NCBI RefSeq assembly: GCF_000190535.1
Contig: NC_015160.1
Coordinates: 3,534,001-3,598,000 of the forward strand
Length of the DNA stretch: 64,000 nucleotides
From: Odoribacter splanchnicus DSM 20712
GTDB lineage: Bacteria; Bacteroidota; Bacteroidia; Bacteroidales; Marinifilaceae
Direction: 5' to 3'
Positions 35,940 to 44,892 of the stretch are shown piece after piece. The translations under genes and the position numbers were made by a program. Every line of letters begins with the position of its first letter. Positions within the stretch are counted from its first letter, which is position 1. The notes under the pieces are model-generated. The model was not told the DNA's origin. It was given only the letters and a program-made list of their open reading frames with translations, and searched no databases.

Positions 35940-36167
35940 ATGAAAGAAAAAATTTTAAACATTCTGAAAGATATTCGGCCAGAATTTGATTTTACAGCAA
36001 GTCTCAATTTTATAGAAGATGGAATGCTTGATTCCTTCGATATAGTGACACTCGTAAGCGAGTTGGAAGATAATTTTGATGTGCTGATAGATGGCGAAGA
36101 TGTTATCCCTGAGAATTTCGACTCTATTGAGTCAATTATGAATATAATTCAAAAATCAAAAAAATAG
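35940..36167 (+). CDS. Acyl carrier protein of the acyl module (second copy, DltC-like)
   Basis: A 75-residue protein. The modified serine is Ser32 in GMLDSFDIVTLVSELEDNF. The DSFDIV form recalls D-alanyl carrier proteins, fitting the DltA-like ligase upstream. It is followed after 2 bp by the KAS III gene, so the starter acyl group is probably handed on there. No other function is visible. Confidence 0.87.
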   Translation: MKEKILNILKDIRPEFDFTASLNFIEDGMLDSFDIVTLVSELEDNFDVLIDGEDVIPENFDSIESIMNIIQKSKK

Positions 36168-36169
36168 AA

Positions 36170-37258
36170 ATGTTATTGCAATTTAAAAATAAACGAATTT
36201 CATCCATTATTTCCGTAATTCCAGCTAATGAAGTGAATTTTATGGATGAAATTGGTAACTATTCTTTTACCGAAACTCAAATGAAAAAGCTTAAAAAAGT
36301 AATGGGTTTTGATAAACGAAGAGTCTCTTTACACGGTGAAACTGTTAGCGATTATGCAATAAAGGGAATTTCGACTCTTATTGAAGAAGGGGTTATTAAA
36401 GAAAATGAAATTGGTGCAATAGTAGTAACAACTACATCGCCAGATTATTTCATACCACCAACAAGTAATGTTATTCAAGGGCATTTCCATTTTGATATGG
36501 ACACAATTTGTATAGATACTTCACAAGGTTGTTGCGGATTTGTTGTCGGGCTTGTCGAAAGTTTTATGCTTCTTGACTCTATGAAAAATAAAAAAGTCCT
36601 TCTTATAACAGGAGATATGTTAAGCCATAAAGTCTCACGTCGGGATAGAGCCAGTAGACCAATTACAGGCGATGGTGTCGCGATAAGTGTAATTGAGAAT
36701 AGTTTAAATACTGGTGATATTTACGCATCGATTAAAAATAATGGGAAAGCGGCTTTTTCAGTTTATATCCCGGCAGGAGGGTCGAAAATTCCTATAACAG
36801 AAGAAACTGGTATTGAAAGAGAAGATGAATTTGGCAATTGGCGTAATCTACAACAACTTTGCATGCAGGGTGATCTTGTTTTCAATTTTATAATCAATGA
36901 TACACCAGTAATGATAGAAGAACTTATGACTGAAGCTAAAGAAATTAAAGAAAATGTTGATTATTTTATCTGTCATCAGTCAAGTGTTTTCACATTAAAA
37001 AAATTGAGAGAGCATTTGGGAGTCTCAAAAGAAAAACTTCCAAACGATATTGTGCCAATATATGGGAATTCAAGTAGTGCAACAATTCCTGTGACTTTAA
37101 CGCACCATTTTTCTGATATGTTTAAGGATAAAAATATTAACAGGATTATGTTTGCGGCATTCGGTACCGGACTTTCATTGGGAGCAGTGTTAATGGACGT
37201 TCCTAAATTTGATTATTGTGAATTTATTGAGTATGCCCATTCAAATGCTCAATTGTAA
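36170..37258 (+). CDS. 3-oxoacyl-ACP synthase III family (FabH-like)
   Basis: A 362-residue condensing enzyme. The Cys-His-Asn triad of KAS III is visible: Cys in IDTSQGCCGFVVGLVES, His in FICHQSSVFTL, Asn in IYGNSSSATIPVTL. TTTSPDYFIPPTSNVIQ is also family-like. It condenses a starter acyl group with malonyl-carrier to give a 3-ketoacyl chain. With the FabD-like, SDR and ligase proteins it completes a one-round chain builder. The next gene begins inside its 3' end. Confidence 0.9.
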   Translation: MLLQFKNKRISSIISVIPANEVNFMDEIGNYSFTETQMKKLKKVMGFDKRRVSLHGETVSDYAIKGISTLIEEGVIKENEIGAIVVTTTSPDYFIPPTSNVIQGHFHFDMDTICIDTSQGCCGFVVGLVESFMLLDSMKNKKVLLITGDMLSHKVSRRDRASRPITGDGVAISVIENSLNTGDIYASIKNNGKAAFSVYIPAGGSKIPITEETGIEREDEFGNWRNLQQLCMQGDLVFNFIINDTPVMIEELMTEAKEIKENVDYFICHQSSVFTLKKLREHLGVSKEKLPNDIVPIYGNSSSATIPVTLTHHFSDMFKDKNINRIMFAAFGTGLSLGAVLMDVPKFDYCEFIEYAHSNAQL

Positions 37259-37850
37259 GCCAATAATAAATAGGTTGTTTTCATCTGTAACCTATTTGAT
37301 TATCTCTAATGAGGGATCTTCGGCTTGGGTTGTTGATCCAGGAGATATGGATAGATTAACCCCGTATCTTAACAATACACATATCTATATTTCTGGAGTC
37401 TTATTAACTCATGCTCACTTTGATCATATTTATGGGTTAAACGAAATTATAGCATTATTTCCGACCACAAAGGTTTACACCAATGAGTTCGGGAAGAGAA
37501 TGCTATTAAACGAAAAGATGAATCTCTCAAAATATCATGATTCACCATTTATTTTTTCAAGGGAAGATTCAATTGAAAGTATTAGCGATGGTAGCAAAAT
37601 AGAACTGGATAATGAAATCAAGGCACAAGCTATTTACACTCCAGGGCATAATCCAAGCTGTATCACTTGGATTATTAAAGATTGTCTTTTTACAGGAGAT
37701 TCGTATATACCAGGAATAAAGACTGTTACCAATCTTCCCGCATCAAACAAAGAGCAGGCACGAATAAGTGAGGAGAAGATTAAAAGTTTGGGTAATGATA
37801 AATTGATTTATCCCGGTCATTTAATATCTGAGATTCCATGGCATCATTAA
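37245..37850 (+). CDS. MBL-fold metallo-hydrolase (thioesterase candidate)
   Basis: About 201 residues. The metal motif is LLTHAHFDHIYGL (HxHxDH), followed by TPGHNPSCITWII, CLFTGDSY and the final LIYPGH. This is the glyoxalase II-like group, which hydrolyses thioesters such as acyl-CoA, acyl-glutathione or acyl-carrier. In this module it may release or edit acyl groups. The start is uncertain: frames open from 37209; ATG 37245 gives a 14-bp overlap with the KAS III gene and is preferred. It overlaps the glycosyltransferase gene by 13 bp. Confidence 0.85.
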   Translation: MLNCKPIINRLFSSVTYLIISNEGSSAWVVDPGDMDRLTPYLNNTHIYISGVLLTHAHFDHIYGLNEIIALFPTTKVYTNEFGKRMLLNEKMNLSKYHDSPFIFSREDSIESISDGSKIELDNEIKAQAIYTPGHNPSCITWIIKDCLFTGDSYIPGIKTVTNLPASNKEQARISEEKIKSLGNDKLIYPGHLISEIPWHH

Positions 37851-38884
37851 AGGATGATACAGTAATTCAACTTCAAAGAATTTCAACAATTTGTAAGTTG
37901 AAAGTTCCGGTTGTTGTAGTTTGGTGTATGACTTATAATCATGCTAACTATATAAAGGAGGCGCTTGATGGATTTGTTACTCAAATAGCATCTTTCCCGT
38001 TTATTGTGATAGTTCATGATGATGCTTCGTCTGATAAAACATCTGAAATTGTCTGTGAATATGGGGAAAAATACTCTGATATAATTTATCCAATAATCGA
38101 AACAGAGAATCAGTATTCTAAACAGGATGGTAGCTTAGACTATATTATGAAAGCTGCAATTAAAGCTACTGGCGCAAAATATATAGCCATGTGTGAGGGA
38201 GACGATTATTGGACAGACCCGTTAAAATTGCAGAAGCAGGTAAATGTGCTTGAAAAAAAAATAGAAATAGGAGGAGTATATAGCCGGGTACAATGTTATT
38301 TTCAAGGACATAGAAAATTTGAAGGATATATTGGTAAGGATTATATTTCTTTTGAAAATTTATTGAGAGAAAATACAATCCCCACTTTAACCGTATTGAT
38401 TAGAAAAGAGTTATTGTTAAAATATATAGAAGAGATAAAACCGGAAAGGCAAAACTGGGAAATGGGGGATTATCCGATGTGGCTTTGGATAGCCTATAAG
38501 AGTAAATTCTATTTTATGAACGAGATTACAGGTGTATACAGAATATTAAACGAGTCAGTTTCGCATTCTGATTCTGTTGATAGACATATAGAATTTTATA
38601 ACTCTTGCAGAGATATTCAACACTATTTCATTGATTATTCACATCGGTTTGATTTATTAAATTGGGTCGAAGAATATTACAACAGTAGAATGTATCAATT
38701 ATGTCTGGAACAAAATTATATTGAAATTAAAAGCTACCGGGACTATTTTAAAACGATAAAGCCGACATCTTTCAAAACAAAAATGTTTAAAATATCTGCT
38801 AATTACAGGATTTGTGAATATCTGATGAAAATATGTCTCCAGAATATTTTTATTAGAAAATTATATAATAATATCAATAAATAA
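37838..38884 (+). CDS. Glycosyltransferase family 2
   Basis: A 348-residue GT-A glycosyltransferase. PVVVVWCMTYNHANYIKEALDGFVTQ begins the nucleotide-binding fold; the metal motif is in AKYIAMCEGDDYWTDP (DD rather than DxD); WEMGDYPMWLWIAYKSKF carries the acceptor-side acid. It adds a sugar to the locus 1 repeat unit at the cytoplasmic face. It is strongly AT-rich. It lies 38 bp before the polymerase gene. Confidence 0.9.
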   Translation: MASLKDDTVIQLQRISTICKLKVPVVVVWCMTYNHANYIKEALDGFVTQIASFPFIVIVHDDASSDKTSEIVCEYGEKYSDIIYPIIETENQYSKQDGSLDYIMKAAIKATGAKYIAMCEGDDYWTDPLKLQKQVNVLEKKIEIGGVYSRVQCYFQGHRKFEGYIGKDYISFENLLRENTIPTLTVLIRKELLLKYIEEIKPERQNWEMGDYPMWLWIAYKSKFYFMNEITGVYRILNESVSHSDSVDRHIEFYNSCRDIQHYFIDYSHRFDLLNWVEEYYNSRMYQLCLEQNYIEIKSYRDYFKTIKPTSFKTKMFKISANYRICEYLMKICLQNIFIRKLYNNINK

Positions 38885-38922
38885 AGTTTGTCTAGTAGAA
38901 GGCAATAATAGTTTAATGTTTT

Positions 38923-40098
38923 ATGAATATAGTCATTTCTAAAAGTGATTTAAAATTATTATGCCTTGAAGTATTTTTTATTCTATCCTTTGCATATATA
39001 ACTTATGCTTCTAATATATATATTGTATGGGGAATAATCACATTAATTCCGATTCTATTCTTTACAAAGAGAAATAATATAATCCCTTTTCTTTTTACAA
39101 TCTGTTTTTTCTTTTTTGTTTGTTTATATTATGTGTTGTATGGAATTGAGGGAGGTTTTAGGATTTTAAAGACATATACGATATGCTTGACGTTCATTAT
39201 TTTGTCCCAAAGTAAGCAGGAGGCTGAAAAAATTCAAATTTTATTAAAGCCTCTTCATTACTTTATGACTCTGTCGGCTTGGATTGTTTGTATAGATTTT
39301 GTATTATATTGGGGGGGCGGACATACAATCATGAATTTTACGAGTAGTGGTCTTATGCCAAGACCTAATGGTCTGATGGAAGATTCCAATTTCTATAGTT
39401 ATTTGATGGTTTGCTATATTATGTATTTAAAATATACGTATGGCAAATCGACTAAGCTGTTTATTATTTCCATTTTTCTCTCCGGATCTTTTTCGGCTAT
39501 TATGATTTTGTTATTGCTGTTGTTTTTTTACAAAAGAACAACAATCAACAATTTGTCTCAGCGAATGCAAAAATGGAAAGTTTGGAGGATACTGATTATT
39601 ATGAGCGTCTTGATTATTCATTTATCCTATTACATGATTTTAGAATATAAAAATCAGATTATAGATTACATTGAGGCCGTAGACATGAATCCATTATTAA
39701 AAGTTAAAGCGGCTTCTATGTTCCATCGTTTTGAATCTCAGGAGATTGCAATCCATGAAATTAATAAATCCGGAAAATATTTTTTTGGAGGTGGACCAGG
39801 AATAACGAGAACTTTGAATGATAGAGATATGAATTTACATAACACCTATTATCAAATGTATGTAGAAATAGGGGGAGTCATGTTATTTATCGTTGCCTTC
39901 TTTTTATTTTACTATATGTTGGATATAAAAAATGTCAGTTTCTTATTGTTATTCGGAATTATGTCCTTGTTTGGCAATATGCTTGAAGTTTTTTATGCTC
40001 CGGTTCTTTCTTTTATCTATTTCCTTTACAAATTAAACGGACATGTCACATCCTCTAAAAAGTTTTCAGATAATTTTTCTTATAACATGTACGAATAA
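38923..40098 (+). CDS. O-antigen polymerase-like membrane protein (Wzy)
   Basis: A 391-residue protein with 10-12 hydrophobic segments and a long periplasmic loop (around residues 225-305, including FFGGGPGITRTLND and NLHNTYYQMYVEIG). The loop motif GxGPG plus HNxY-like segment is the pattern of Wzy/WaaL family proteins. It probably joins repeat units in the periplasm. The last 56 bp overlap the next gene in another frame. Very AT-rich. Confidence 0.82.
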   Translation: MNIVISKSDLKLLCLEVFFILSFAYITYASNIYIVWGIITLIPILFFTKRNNIIPFLFTICFFFFVCLYYVLYGIEGGFRILKTYTICLTFIILSQSKQEAEKIQILLKPLHYFMTLSAWIVCIDFVLYWGGGHTIMNFTSSGLMPRPNGLMEDSNFYSYLMVCYIMYLKYTYGKSTKLFIISIFLSGSFSAIMILLLLLFFYKRTTINNLSQRMQKWKVWRILIIMSVLIIHLSYYMILEYKNQIIDYIEAVDMNPLLKVKAASMFHRFESQEIAIHEINKSGKYFFGGGPGITRTLNDRDMNLHNTYYQMYVEIGGVMLFIVAFFLFYYMLDIKNVSFLLLFGIMSLFGNMLEVFYAPVLSFIYFLYKLNGHVTSSKKFSDNFSYNMYE

Positions 40099-40897
40099 TG
40101 TAAACATTTCAACATGTCTTGAGTCTATATCTAAAAACAATCATTCTTTAAATTGCTTGATATTGCTACTATTACAGAATAATGTCAAGTTATCTTTAGA
40201 GTCCTATATAACACCTTATACCTCAATAAAAGTTTTGCATAAAACTCATACGATACCCTTATCTCAAGCACGTAATATTTTACTAAAGTCTGAAAGAATT
40301 CATGCTGGTTCTTTTTATATGTTCCCTGATGATGATTCTGTTTTTGACCAACATTTTTTTGAATTTTTTACTAAAATAATTACTGGTAATACTTTAATAG
40401 CAGTTAAGGGAACTCAAAGTAAATCAGTATATTTTTTGAAAATGCCGGAAAGGAAATGGGCATTAATATCGGATTTTGATAAAGCAATTAGCGTCAATAT
40501 GGTGATTAAGGGAACTACTATACAGAAAGTTGGAAACTTTGATGAAAAATTAGGGGTTGGTAACTATTATGGGGCAGGTGAGGATAATGATTATTTTTTA
40601 CGATGCAATGCTATTGAACAATTTGTTTTCAGTAATGATTTATGGAATTATCACCCTTTACCCTGTAAAAATACATTACAACCAGTTAGTAAGATATTAA
40701 TTCGTTATAAATCTTATGGACGGGGAGTAGTCTACATGTTATTAAAACATCGAATGATTACAGAGGCAGCTAAAGTGGTAGTTAAGGGGTATCTCGGATG
40801 TATAAAAAACTTGATGATGTTGAATTGGAAAATGGCTTATGTATATTTAATTGCTGGTAGCGTGAGGTTTTATACTTTTCTGAAGAATATTAAATAG
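40043..40897 (+). CDS. Glycosyltransferase family 2 (second in locus 1)
   Basis: A 284-residue GT2-type protein: FQIIFLITCTNNVNISTCLESI, then SFYMFPDDDSVFDQHFFEF with the acidic metal motif DDD, and GVGNYYGAGEDNDYFLRC holding the catalytic-base region. It should transfer a sugar to the locus 1 lipid-linked unit. It starts 56 bp inside the end of the polymerase gene; a later start is possible, but none gives a better N terminus. AT-rich. Confidence 0.82.
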   Translation: MSHPLKSFQIIFLITCTNNVNISTCLESISKNNHSLNCLILLLLQNNVKLSLESYITPYTSIKVLHKTHTIPLSQARNILLKSERIHAGSFYMFPDDDSVFDQHFFEFFTKIITGNTLIAVKGTQSKSVYFLKMPERKWALISDFDKAISVNMVIKGTTIQKVGNFDEKLGVGNYYGAGEDNDYFLRCNAIEQFVFSNDLWNYHPLPCKNTLQPVSKILIRYKSYGRGVVYMLLKHRMITEAAKVVVKGYLGCIKNLMMLNWKMAYVYLIAGSVRFYTFLKNIK

Positions 40898-40932
40898 ATA
40901 TCAAAGTTTGTAAATTAAATTTGAAATCACAT

Positions 40933-41745
40933 ATGTTAACAGCTTCTATTGTCTTATATCATCATTCTCCAACAGAAGTAAGTGATATAATAAATTGTGT
41001 TTTAAAAAGTTCTGTATCAACTCTTTTTATCGTTGATAATTCTACAAATGATGTTTCCCGAAAATTGGAAAACGTTTCAGATCGAATCTGGTATATTCAT
41101 AGTGCTAATTTAGGATATGGAGCAGGACATAATATTGCTATTCGTAAAGCTATTGAACAAGGGGCGGATTATCATGTAGTTCTTAATCCGGATATTTATT
41201 TTGGAGAAGGGACTTTGGAGAAATTAGAGGCATATATGGAAGTGCATAGTGAGGTTGGGCAAATTATGCCTAAGGTATTTTATCCTAATGGAGAATTACA
41301 ATATTTGTGCAAATTGGTACCTTCTCCTCTTGATTTGATCTTTAAACGTTTTTTACCTTCTTTTCTGACTAATAAGAAATTATATAAGTTCCAATTACGT
41401 TTTTCGGGATATGATAAAATCATGAACATACCATATCTGTCAGGATGCTTTATGTTTTTTAGAATTAGTGTCTTACAACAAATTGGATTGTTTGATGAGC
41501 GTTTTTTTATGTATCCGGAAGATATAGATATAACTCGCCGGATACATGAGAAATATAAAACTATTTTTTATCCGGACGTTTCTATTATACATGCTCATGC
41601 TGCCGCCTCAAGGAGTAATGCTAAGATGTTGAAGATACATATTATCAATATAATAAAATATTTTAATAAATGGGGTTGGTTCTTTGATTCTAAACGGAGA
41701 AGGATTAACAAACAAGTTTTAAAGGAATTGAAAAGTCATGAGTAA
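40933..41745 (+). CDS. Glycosyltransferase family 2 (rhamnosyltransferase-like)
   Basis: A 270-residue GT2 enzyme. TASIVLYHHSPTEVSDIINCVL starts the fold; YHVVLNPDIYFGEGTLEKLEAYM carries the metal motif; YLSGCFMFFRISVLQQIGLFDERFFMYPEDIDITRRI is the strongly conserved acceptor region of WbbL-like rhamnosyltransferases. With the dTDP-rhamnose genes downstream, rhamnose is a reasonable donor. A TTG at 40921 could also start translation, but ATG 40933 is chosen. It overlaps the next gene by 8 bp. Confidence 0.88.
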   Translation: MLTASIVLYHHSPTEVSDIINCVLKSSVSTLFIVDNSTNDVSRKLENVSDRIWYIHSANLGYGAGHNIAIRKAIEQGADYHVVLNPDIYFGEGTLEKLEAYMEVHSEVGQIMPKVFYPNGELQYLCKLVPSPLDLIFKRFLPSFLTNKKLYKFQLRFSGYDKIMNIPYLSGCFMFFRISVLQQIGLFDERFFMYPEDIDITRRIHEKYKTIFYPDVSIIHAHAAASRSNAKMLKIHIINIIKYFNKWGWFFDSKRRRINKQVLKELKSHE

Positions 41746-42733
41746 AAGGATTGTTTTAATTGGCGGTTCTGGATTTGTTGGCACACGTCTGATTGATTTA
41801 TTTCAGCAAAAGGATTATGAAATACAAAATATAGACAAACAGCAAAGTCATTTTTTCCCGAATATAACAGCAATCGGGGATGTGAGGGATAAAGCAAAGT
41901 TGATGCAATTGTTACATGGAGCAACGGTAGTTGTATTGTTAGCGGCAGAACATCGGGATGATGTTACTCCCATTACAAAATATTATGACGTGAATGTCGG
42001 GGGAATGCAGAATGTGTTGGCTGCAATGGAAGCTAATGATGTGAAACACATTGTATTTACTTCTTCAGTAGCTGTCTACGGTTTGAATAAAGAGAATCCC
42101 AATGAAGAACATCTGAAGGATCCGTTTAATCACTATGGAAAAAGTAAGTGGTTGGCGGAAATGGAACTTGAAAAATGGTATCGGACTCATCCCGATTGGA
42201 ATATCAATATTTTACGGCCTACAGTTATTTTTGGAGAAAGGAACCGGGGGAATGTTTATAATCTGTTGAAACAGATTGCCGGAGGAAAATTTGTCATGGT
42301 GGGAAAAGGGGAAAATAAAAAATCGATGGCTTATGTCGGGAATATTGTGGCATTTATCAAGTTTTTGATTGAGAATAAGCAGGAAGGATATAATGTCTAT
42401 AATTATATCGATAAGCCTGATTTTACAATGAATGAGCTGGTAGGACATGTGAGCCAGGTATTGAATAAACATATTCCCATGACGCATTTTCCTTATTGGT
42501 TAGGAATGCTGGGAGGATATTGTTTTGATGTATTGGCTTGGATGTTAAGAAAGAAGTTAACCGTTAGTTCTGTCCGTGTGAAGAAGTTTTGTGCAACAAC
42601 CCAATTCGATGCATCGAAGGTTGGATTATCCGGTTTTAAAGCCCCCTATACTTTAGAAGAAGGGCTTGCACGGACTTTGGAATTCGAATTTGTTCATCCC
42701 AGACAAGATGATATAACGTTTAAAAGCGAGTAG
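41738..42733 (+). CDS. NAD-dependent sugar epimerase/dehydratase
   Basis: A 331-residue extended SDR. The cofactor loop is IGGSGFVGTRLIDLF; the catalytic Tyr-x3-Lys is in HYGKSKWLAEMELEKWY; TSSVAVYG precedes it. Such enzymes epimerise, dehydrate or reduce nucleotide sugars; substrate not inferable. It overlaps the glycosyltransferase stop. A promoter for the following toxin-antitoxin pair begins right at its stop codon. Confidence 0.88.
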   Translation: MSKRIVLIGGSGFVGTRLIDLFQQKDYEIQNIDKQQSHFFPNITAIGDVRDKAKLMQLLHGATVVVLLAAEHRDDVTPITKYYDVNVGGMQNVLAAMEANDVKHIVFTSSVAVYGLNKENPNEEHLKDPFNHYGKSKWLAEMELEKWYRTHPDWNINILRPTVIFGERNRGNVYNLLKQIAGGKFVMVGKGENKKSMAYVGNIVAFIKFLIENKQEGYNVYNYIDKPDFTMNELVGHVSQVLNKHIPMTHFPYWLGMLGGYCFDVLAWMLRKKLTVSSVRVKKFCATTQFDASKVGLSGFKAPYTLEEGLARTLEFEFVHPRQDDITFKSE

Positions 42734-42763
42734 TTTGTAAAAGTGAAAAATTTCTTATATTTG
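42734..42763 (+). promoter_or_regulatory. Promoter of the first nucleotidyltransferase/HEPN pair
   Basis: TTTG at 42734-42737, 18-bp spacer, TATATTTG at 42756-42763: a near-ideal Bacteroidales promoter. Transcription would start around 42770, about 13 nt before the MntA-like ATG. It means the pair need not depend on the capsule operon. Confidence 0.75.
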
Positions 42764-42782
42764 TTACAAAAATAAGTTGTTT

Positions 42783-43073
42783 ATGCGTTTGACTCAGGGG
42801 GAGATAGATACGATTGTCAGGATTGCAAGGGAGATTTATGGCTGGGGAGTAGAGGTGTTTTTATTTGGTTCGCGTACGGATGACAGTAAGCGGGGTGGGG
42901 ATATTGATTTGTTGGTTAGAAGCACGGGAGAGAAAAAAGGGATCCTGGAACGGGTGCGAATGGTGACCAGGTTAAAACTGGCATTGGGGGACAGGAAGAT
43001 AGATGTGATCGGGGATTACGAGGATAATGCGGTTGTGCAGGAGGCGTTGTTACATGGAATACGATTGATATGA
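42783..43073 (+). CDS. MntA-like minimal nucleotidyltransferase (antitoxin)
   Basis: A 96-residue protein of the minimal nucleotidyltransferase family. The catalytic motif is FLFGSRTDDSKRGGDIDLLV, that is GS followed by DxD, with a third acid in KIDVIGDY. MntA proteins polyadenylylate the partner HEPN toxin and silence it. It overlaps the HEPN gene by 4 bp, as is usual. The ATG at 42783 is used; the TTG two codons earlier is less likely. It has its own promoter and sits between the epimerase and rfbA. Confidence 0.88.
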   Translation: MRLTQGEIDTIVRIAREIYGWGVEVFLFGSRTDDSKRGGDIDLLVRSTGEKKGILERVRMVTRLKLALGDRKIDVIGDYEDNAVVQEALLHGIRLI

Positions 43074-43543
43074 CAGATAAGCGGCAGGAATTGAAAGATT
43101 GGTTGCTTCGGGCATTTGAAATCTGTGATAAACATATAACCCGAATAGAGGAGGCTTTATGTGGATTGAAACCGTATTTCCCATTGGATGAGGAGAAGTA
43201 TTTGAATCTGAATAGCGAGGCGGTGATGCGTTTGGATCAGTTTATATTTCGCTTTTCCAGGTTGCAAGACGTTATTGGGGCAAAGATATTCAGATATGTA
43301 CTGGCGTGGTTGTATGAGGAGGAAGAGACAATGTCCATGCGGGATGTTCTGGATCGTTTGGAACGCCTGGGGGTGATTGATAGTGTTGAAAGTTGGGGCT
43401 ATATGCGGGAGTTGAGAAATACGATAGCACATGATTATCCGTTAGATACTCAAGAGGTGGTGCTTTCATTAAATGAATTGGTCGGAAGTACGGAAACGTT
43501 GAAAGTTGTATATGAACGTTTAAGAGGAAGGTTTTTTGCTTGA
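43070..43543 (+). CDS. HepT-like HEPN toxin
   Basis: A 157-residue helical protein. The C-terminal half has the RX4HXY motif as RNTIAHDY in WGYMRELRNTIAHDYPLD, matching the HepT ribonuclease active site and its AMPylated tyrosine. Such toxins cleave RNA when the MntA partner is lost. It follows the antitoxin with a 4-bp overlap. It may stabilise this part of the polysaccharide locus or act in phage defence. Confidence 0.87.
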   Translation: MTDKRQELKDWLLRAFEICDKHITRIEEALCGLKPYFPLDEEKYLNLNSEAVMRLDQFIFRFSRLQDVIGAKIFRYVLAWLYEEEETMSMRDVLDRLERLGVIDSVESWGYMRELRNTIAHDYPLDTQEVVLSLNELVGSTETLKVVYERLRGRFFA

Positions 43544-43619
43544 TATATTAAATGGACGATGGATTGGAGGGGGAGAAAATCTTTTCGATAGAAATACATA
43601 ATCACAAAATTTTTTATTT

Positions 43620-44516
43620 ATGAAAGGTATAGTGCTTGCCGGAGGTTCCGGTACGCGGCTTTATCCTATTACGAAAGGGGTGAGCAAGCAATTGCTACCC
43701 ATTTTCGATAAGCCGATGATTTATTATCCGGTGTCGGTGCTGATGTTGGCAGGGATTCGGGAGATATTGATTATTTCAACCCCTCAGGATTTACCCGGAT
43801 TCCGGCGGTTGCTGGGGGACGGATCGGATTACGGGGTGCGTTTCGAGTATGCGGAGCAGCCGAGTCCGGACGGGCTGGCACAGGCGTTTATCATCGGGGA
43901 GAAATTTATTGGGGAAGATTCGGCTTGTCTGGTACTGGGCGATAATATATTTTATGGTCAGAGTTTTACACGGATGCTGCTGGAGGCGGTGAGGACGGCA
44001 GAGGAAGAACAAAAGGCGACGGTTTTCGGTTATTGGGTGAATGACCCGGAACGGTATGGTGTGGCGGAGTTCGACAAGGAAGGGAATGTGTTGAGTATCG
44101 AAGAGAAACCTGCACAGCCGAAATCCAATTATGCAGTGGTGGGGTTGTATTTTTATCCCAATAAGGTGGTGGATGTGGCGAAGCATATCAAGCCGTCGGC
44201 ACGCGGAGAACTGGAGATTACAACGGTGAACCAGCGTTTCCTGCAGGATCAGGAGTTGAAAGTGCAGTTGCTGGGCCGGGGATTTGCGTGGCTGGATACC
44301 GGAACGCATGATTCATTGAGTGAGGCGTCGACTTTTGTGGAGGTGATTGAAAAACGGCAGGGGTTGAAACTTGCCTGTCTGGAAGGGATTGCTTTGCGGC
44401 AAGGCTGGATTACACCGGAGAAAATGCGGGAACTGGCACAACCTATGATTAAAAATCAATATGGACAATATCTTCTGAAATTGGCGGCTGAATTTGCCAG
44501 AAAGGAGAAAAAATAA
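43620..44516 (+). CDS. rfbA: Glucose-1-phosphate thymidylyltransferase
   Basis: A 298-residue nucleotidyltransferase. The sugar-nucleotide motif is [37 protein letters not shown]; the metal acid is in [11 protein letters not shown]. It makes dTDP-glucose from dTTP and glucose-1-phosphate, the first step to dTDP-rhamnose and dTDP-4-amino-sugars. It lies between two toxin-antitoxin pairs and its 3' end holds the promoter of the second. The G+C content is visibly higher than in the 31-41 kb block, like the other rfb genes. Confidence 0.97.
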   Translation: MKGIVLAGGSGTRLYPITKGVSKQLLPIFDKPMIYYPVSVLMLAGIREILIISTPQDLPGFRRLLGDGSDYGVRFEYAEQPSPDGLAQAFIIGEKFIGEDSACLVLGDNIFYGQSFTRMLLEAVRTAEEEQKATVFGYWVNDPERYGVAEFDKEGNVLSIEEKPAQPKSNYAVVGLYFYPNKVVDVAKHIKPSARGELEITTVNQRFLQDQELKVQLLGRGFAWLDTGTHDSLSEASTFVEVIEKRQGLKLACLEGIALRQGWITPEKMRELAQPMIKNQYGQYLLKLAAEFARKEKK

Positions 44517-44522
44517 AAATCG

Positions 44523-44554
44523 TTTGGGCTTTGCCCGGGAATTTGCTATTTTTG
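44523..44554 (+). promoter_or_regulatory. Promoter of the second nucleotidyltransferase/HEPN pair
   Basis: TTTG at 44523-44526, 20-bp spacer, TATTTTTG at 44547-44554. The start would be near 44561, about 10 nt before the ATG at 44572. It begins directly after the rfbA stop. Confidence 0.72.
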
Positions 44555-44571
44555 CTAAAAAGAATCAGAAT

Positions 44572-44892
44572 ATGAAAGTGGCTTATAAAACAATGCTGGA
44601 GTTGATCAAGCAGAATGTGCACGAGGTGGATGCTACGGCACAGGTTTGGTTGTATGGGTCACGGGTACGGGGAGAAGCCCGGGAGGATTCTGATTGGGAT
44701 ATCCTGGTGCTTTCGCAGAAGGATACATTGTCTTTTAAAGAAGAAGAGCGTTTCATGGATCATATTTGTGAGTTGATGGTGAAGACCGGGCAGGTCATTC
44801 AGTTGTTTGCCTACGGAATGAAAGACTGGCATTCGCGTCATGCCATTACTCCTTTTTATCAAAGTGTACAATCTGAGGCTGTTTTGTTATGA
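44572..44892 (+). CDS. Nucleotidyltransferase-domain antitoxin (second pair)
   Basis: A 106-residue protein of the minimal nucleotidyltransferase type. The active motif is WLYGSRVRGEAREDSDWDILVLS (GS, then DxD). The frame is open back into rfbA, but ATG 44572 lies just after a good promoter and starts MKVAYKTMLEL. It overlaps the HEPN gene by 4 bp. It is predicted to neutralise that partner. Confidence 0.85.
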   Translation: MKVAYKTMLELIKQNVHEVDATAQVWLYGSRVRGEAREDSDWDILVLSQKDTLSFKEEERFMDHICELMVKTGQVIQLFAYGMKDWHSRHAITPFYQSVQSEAVLL

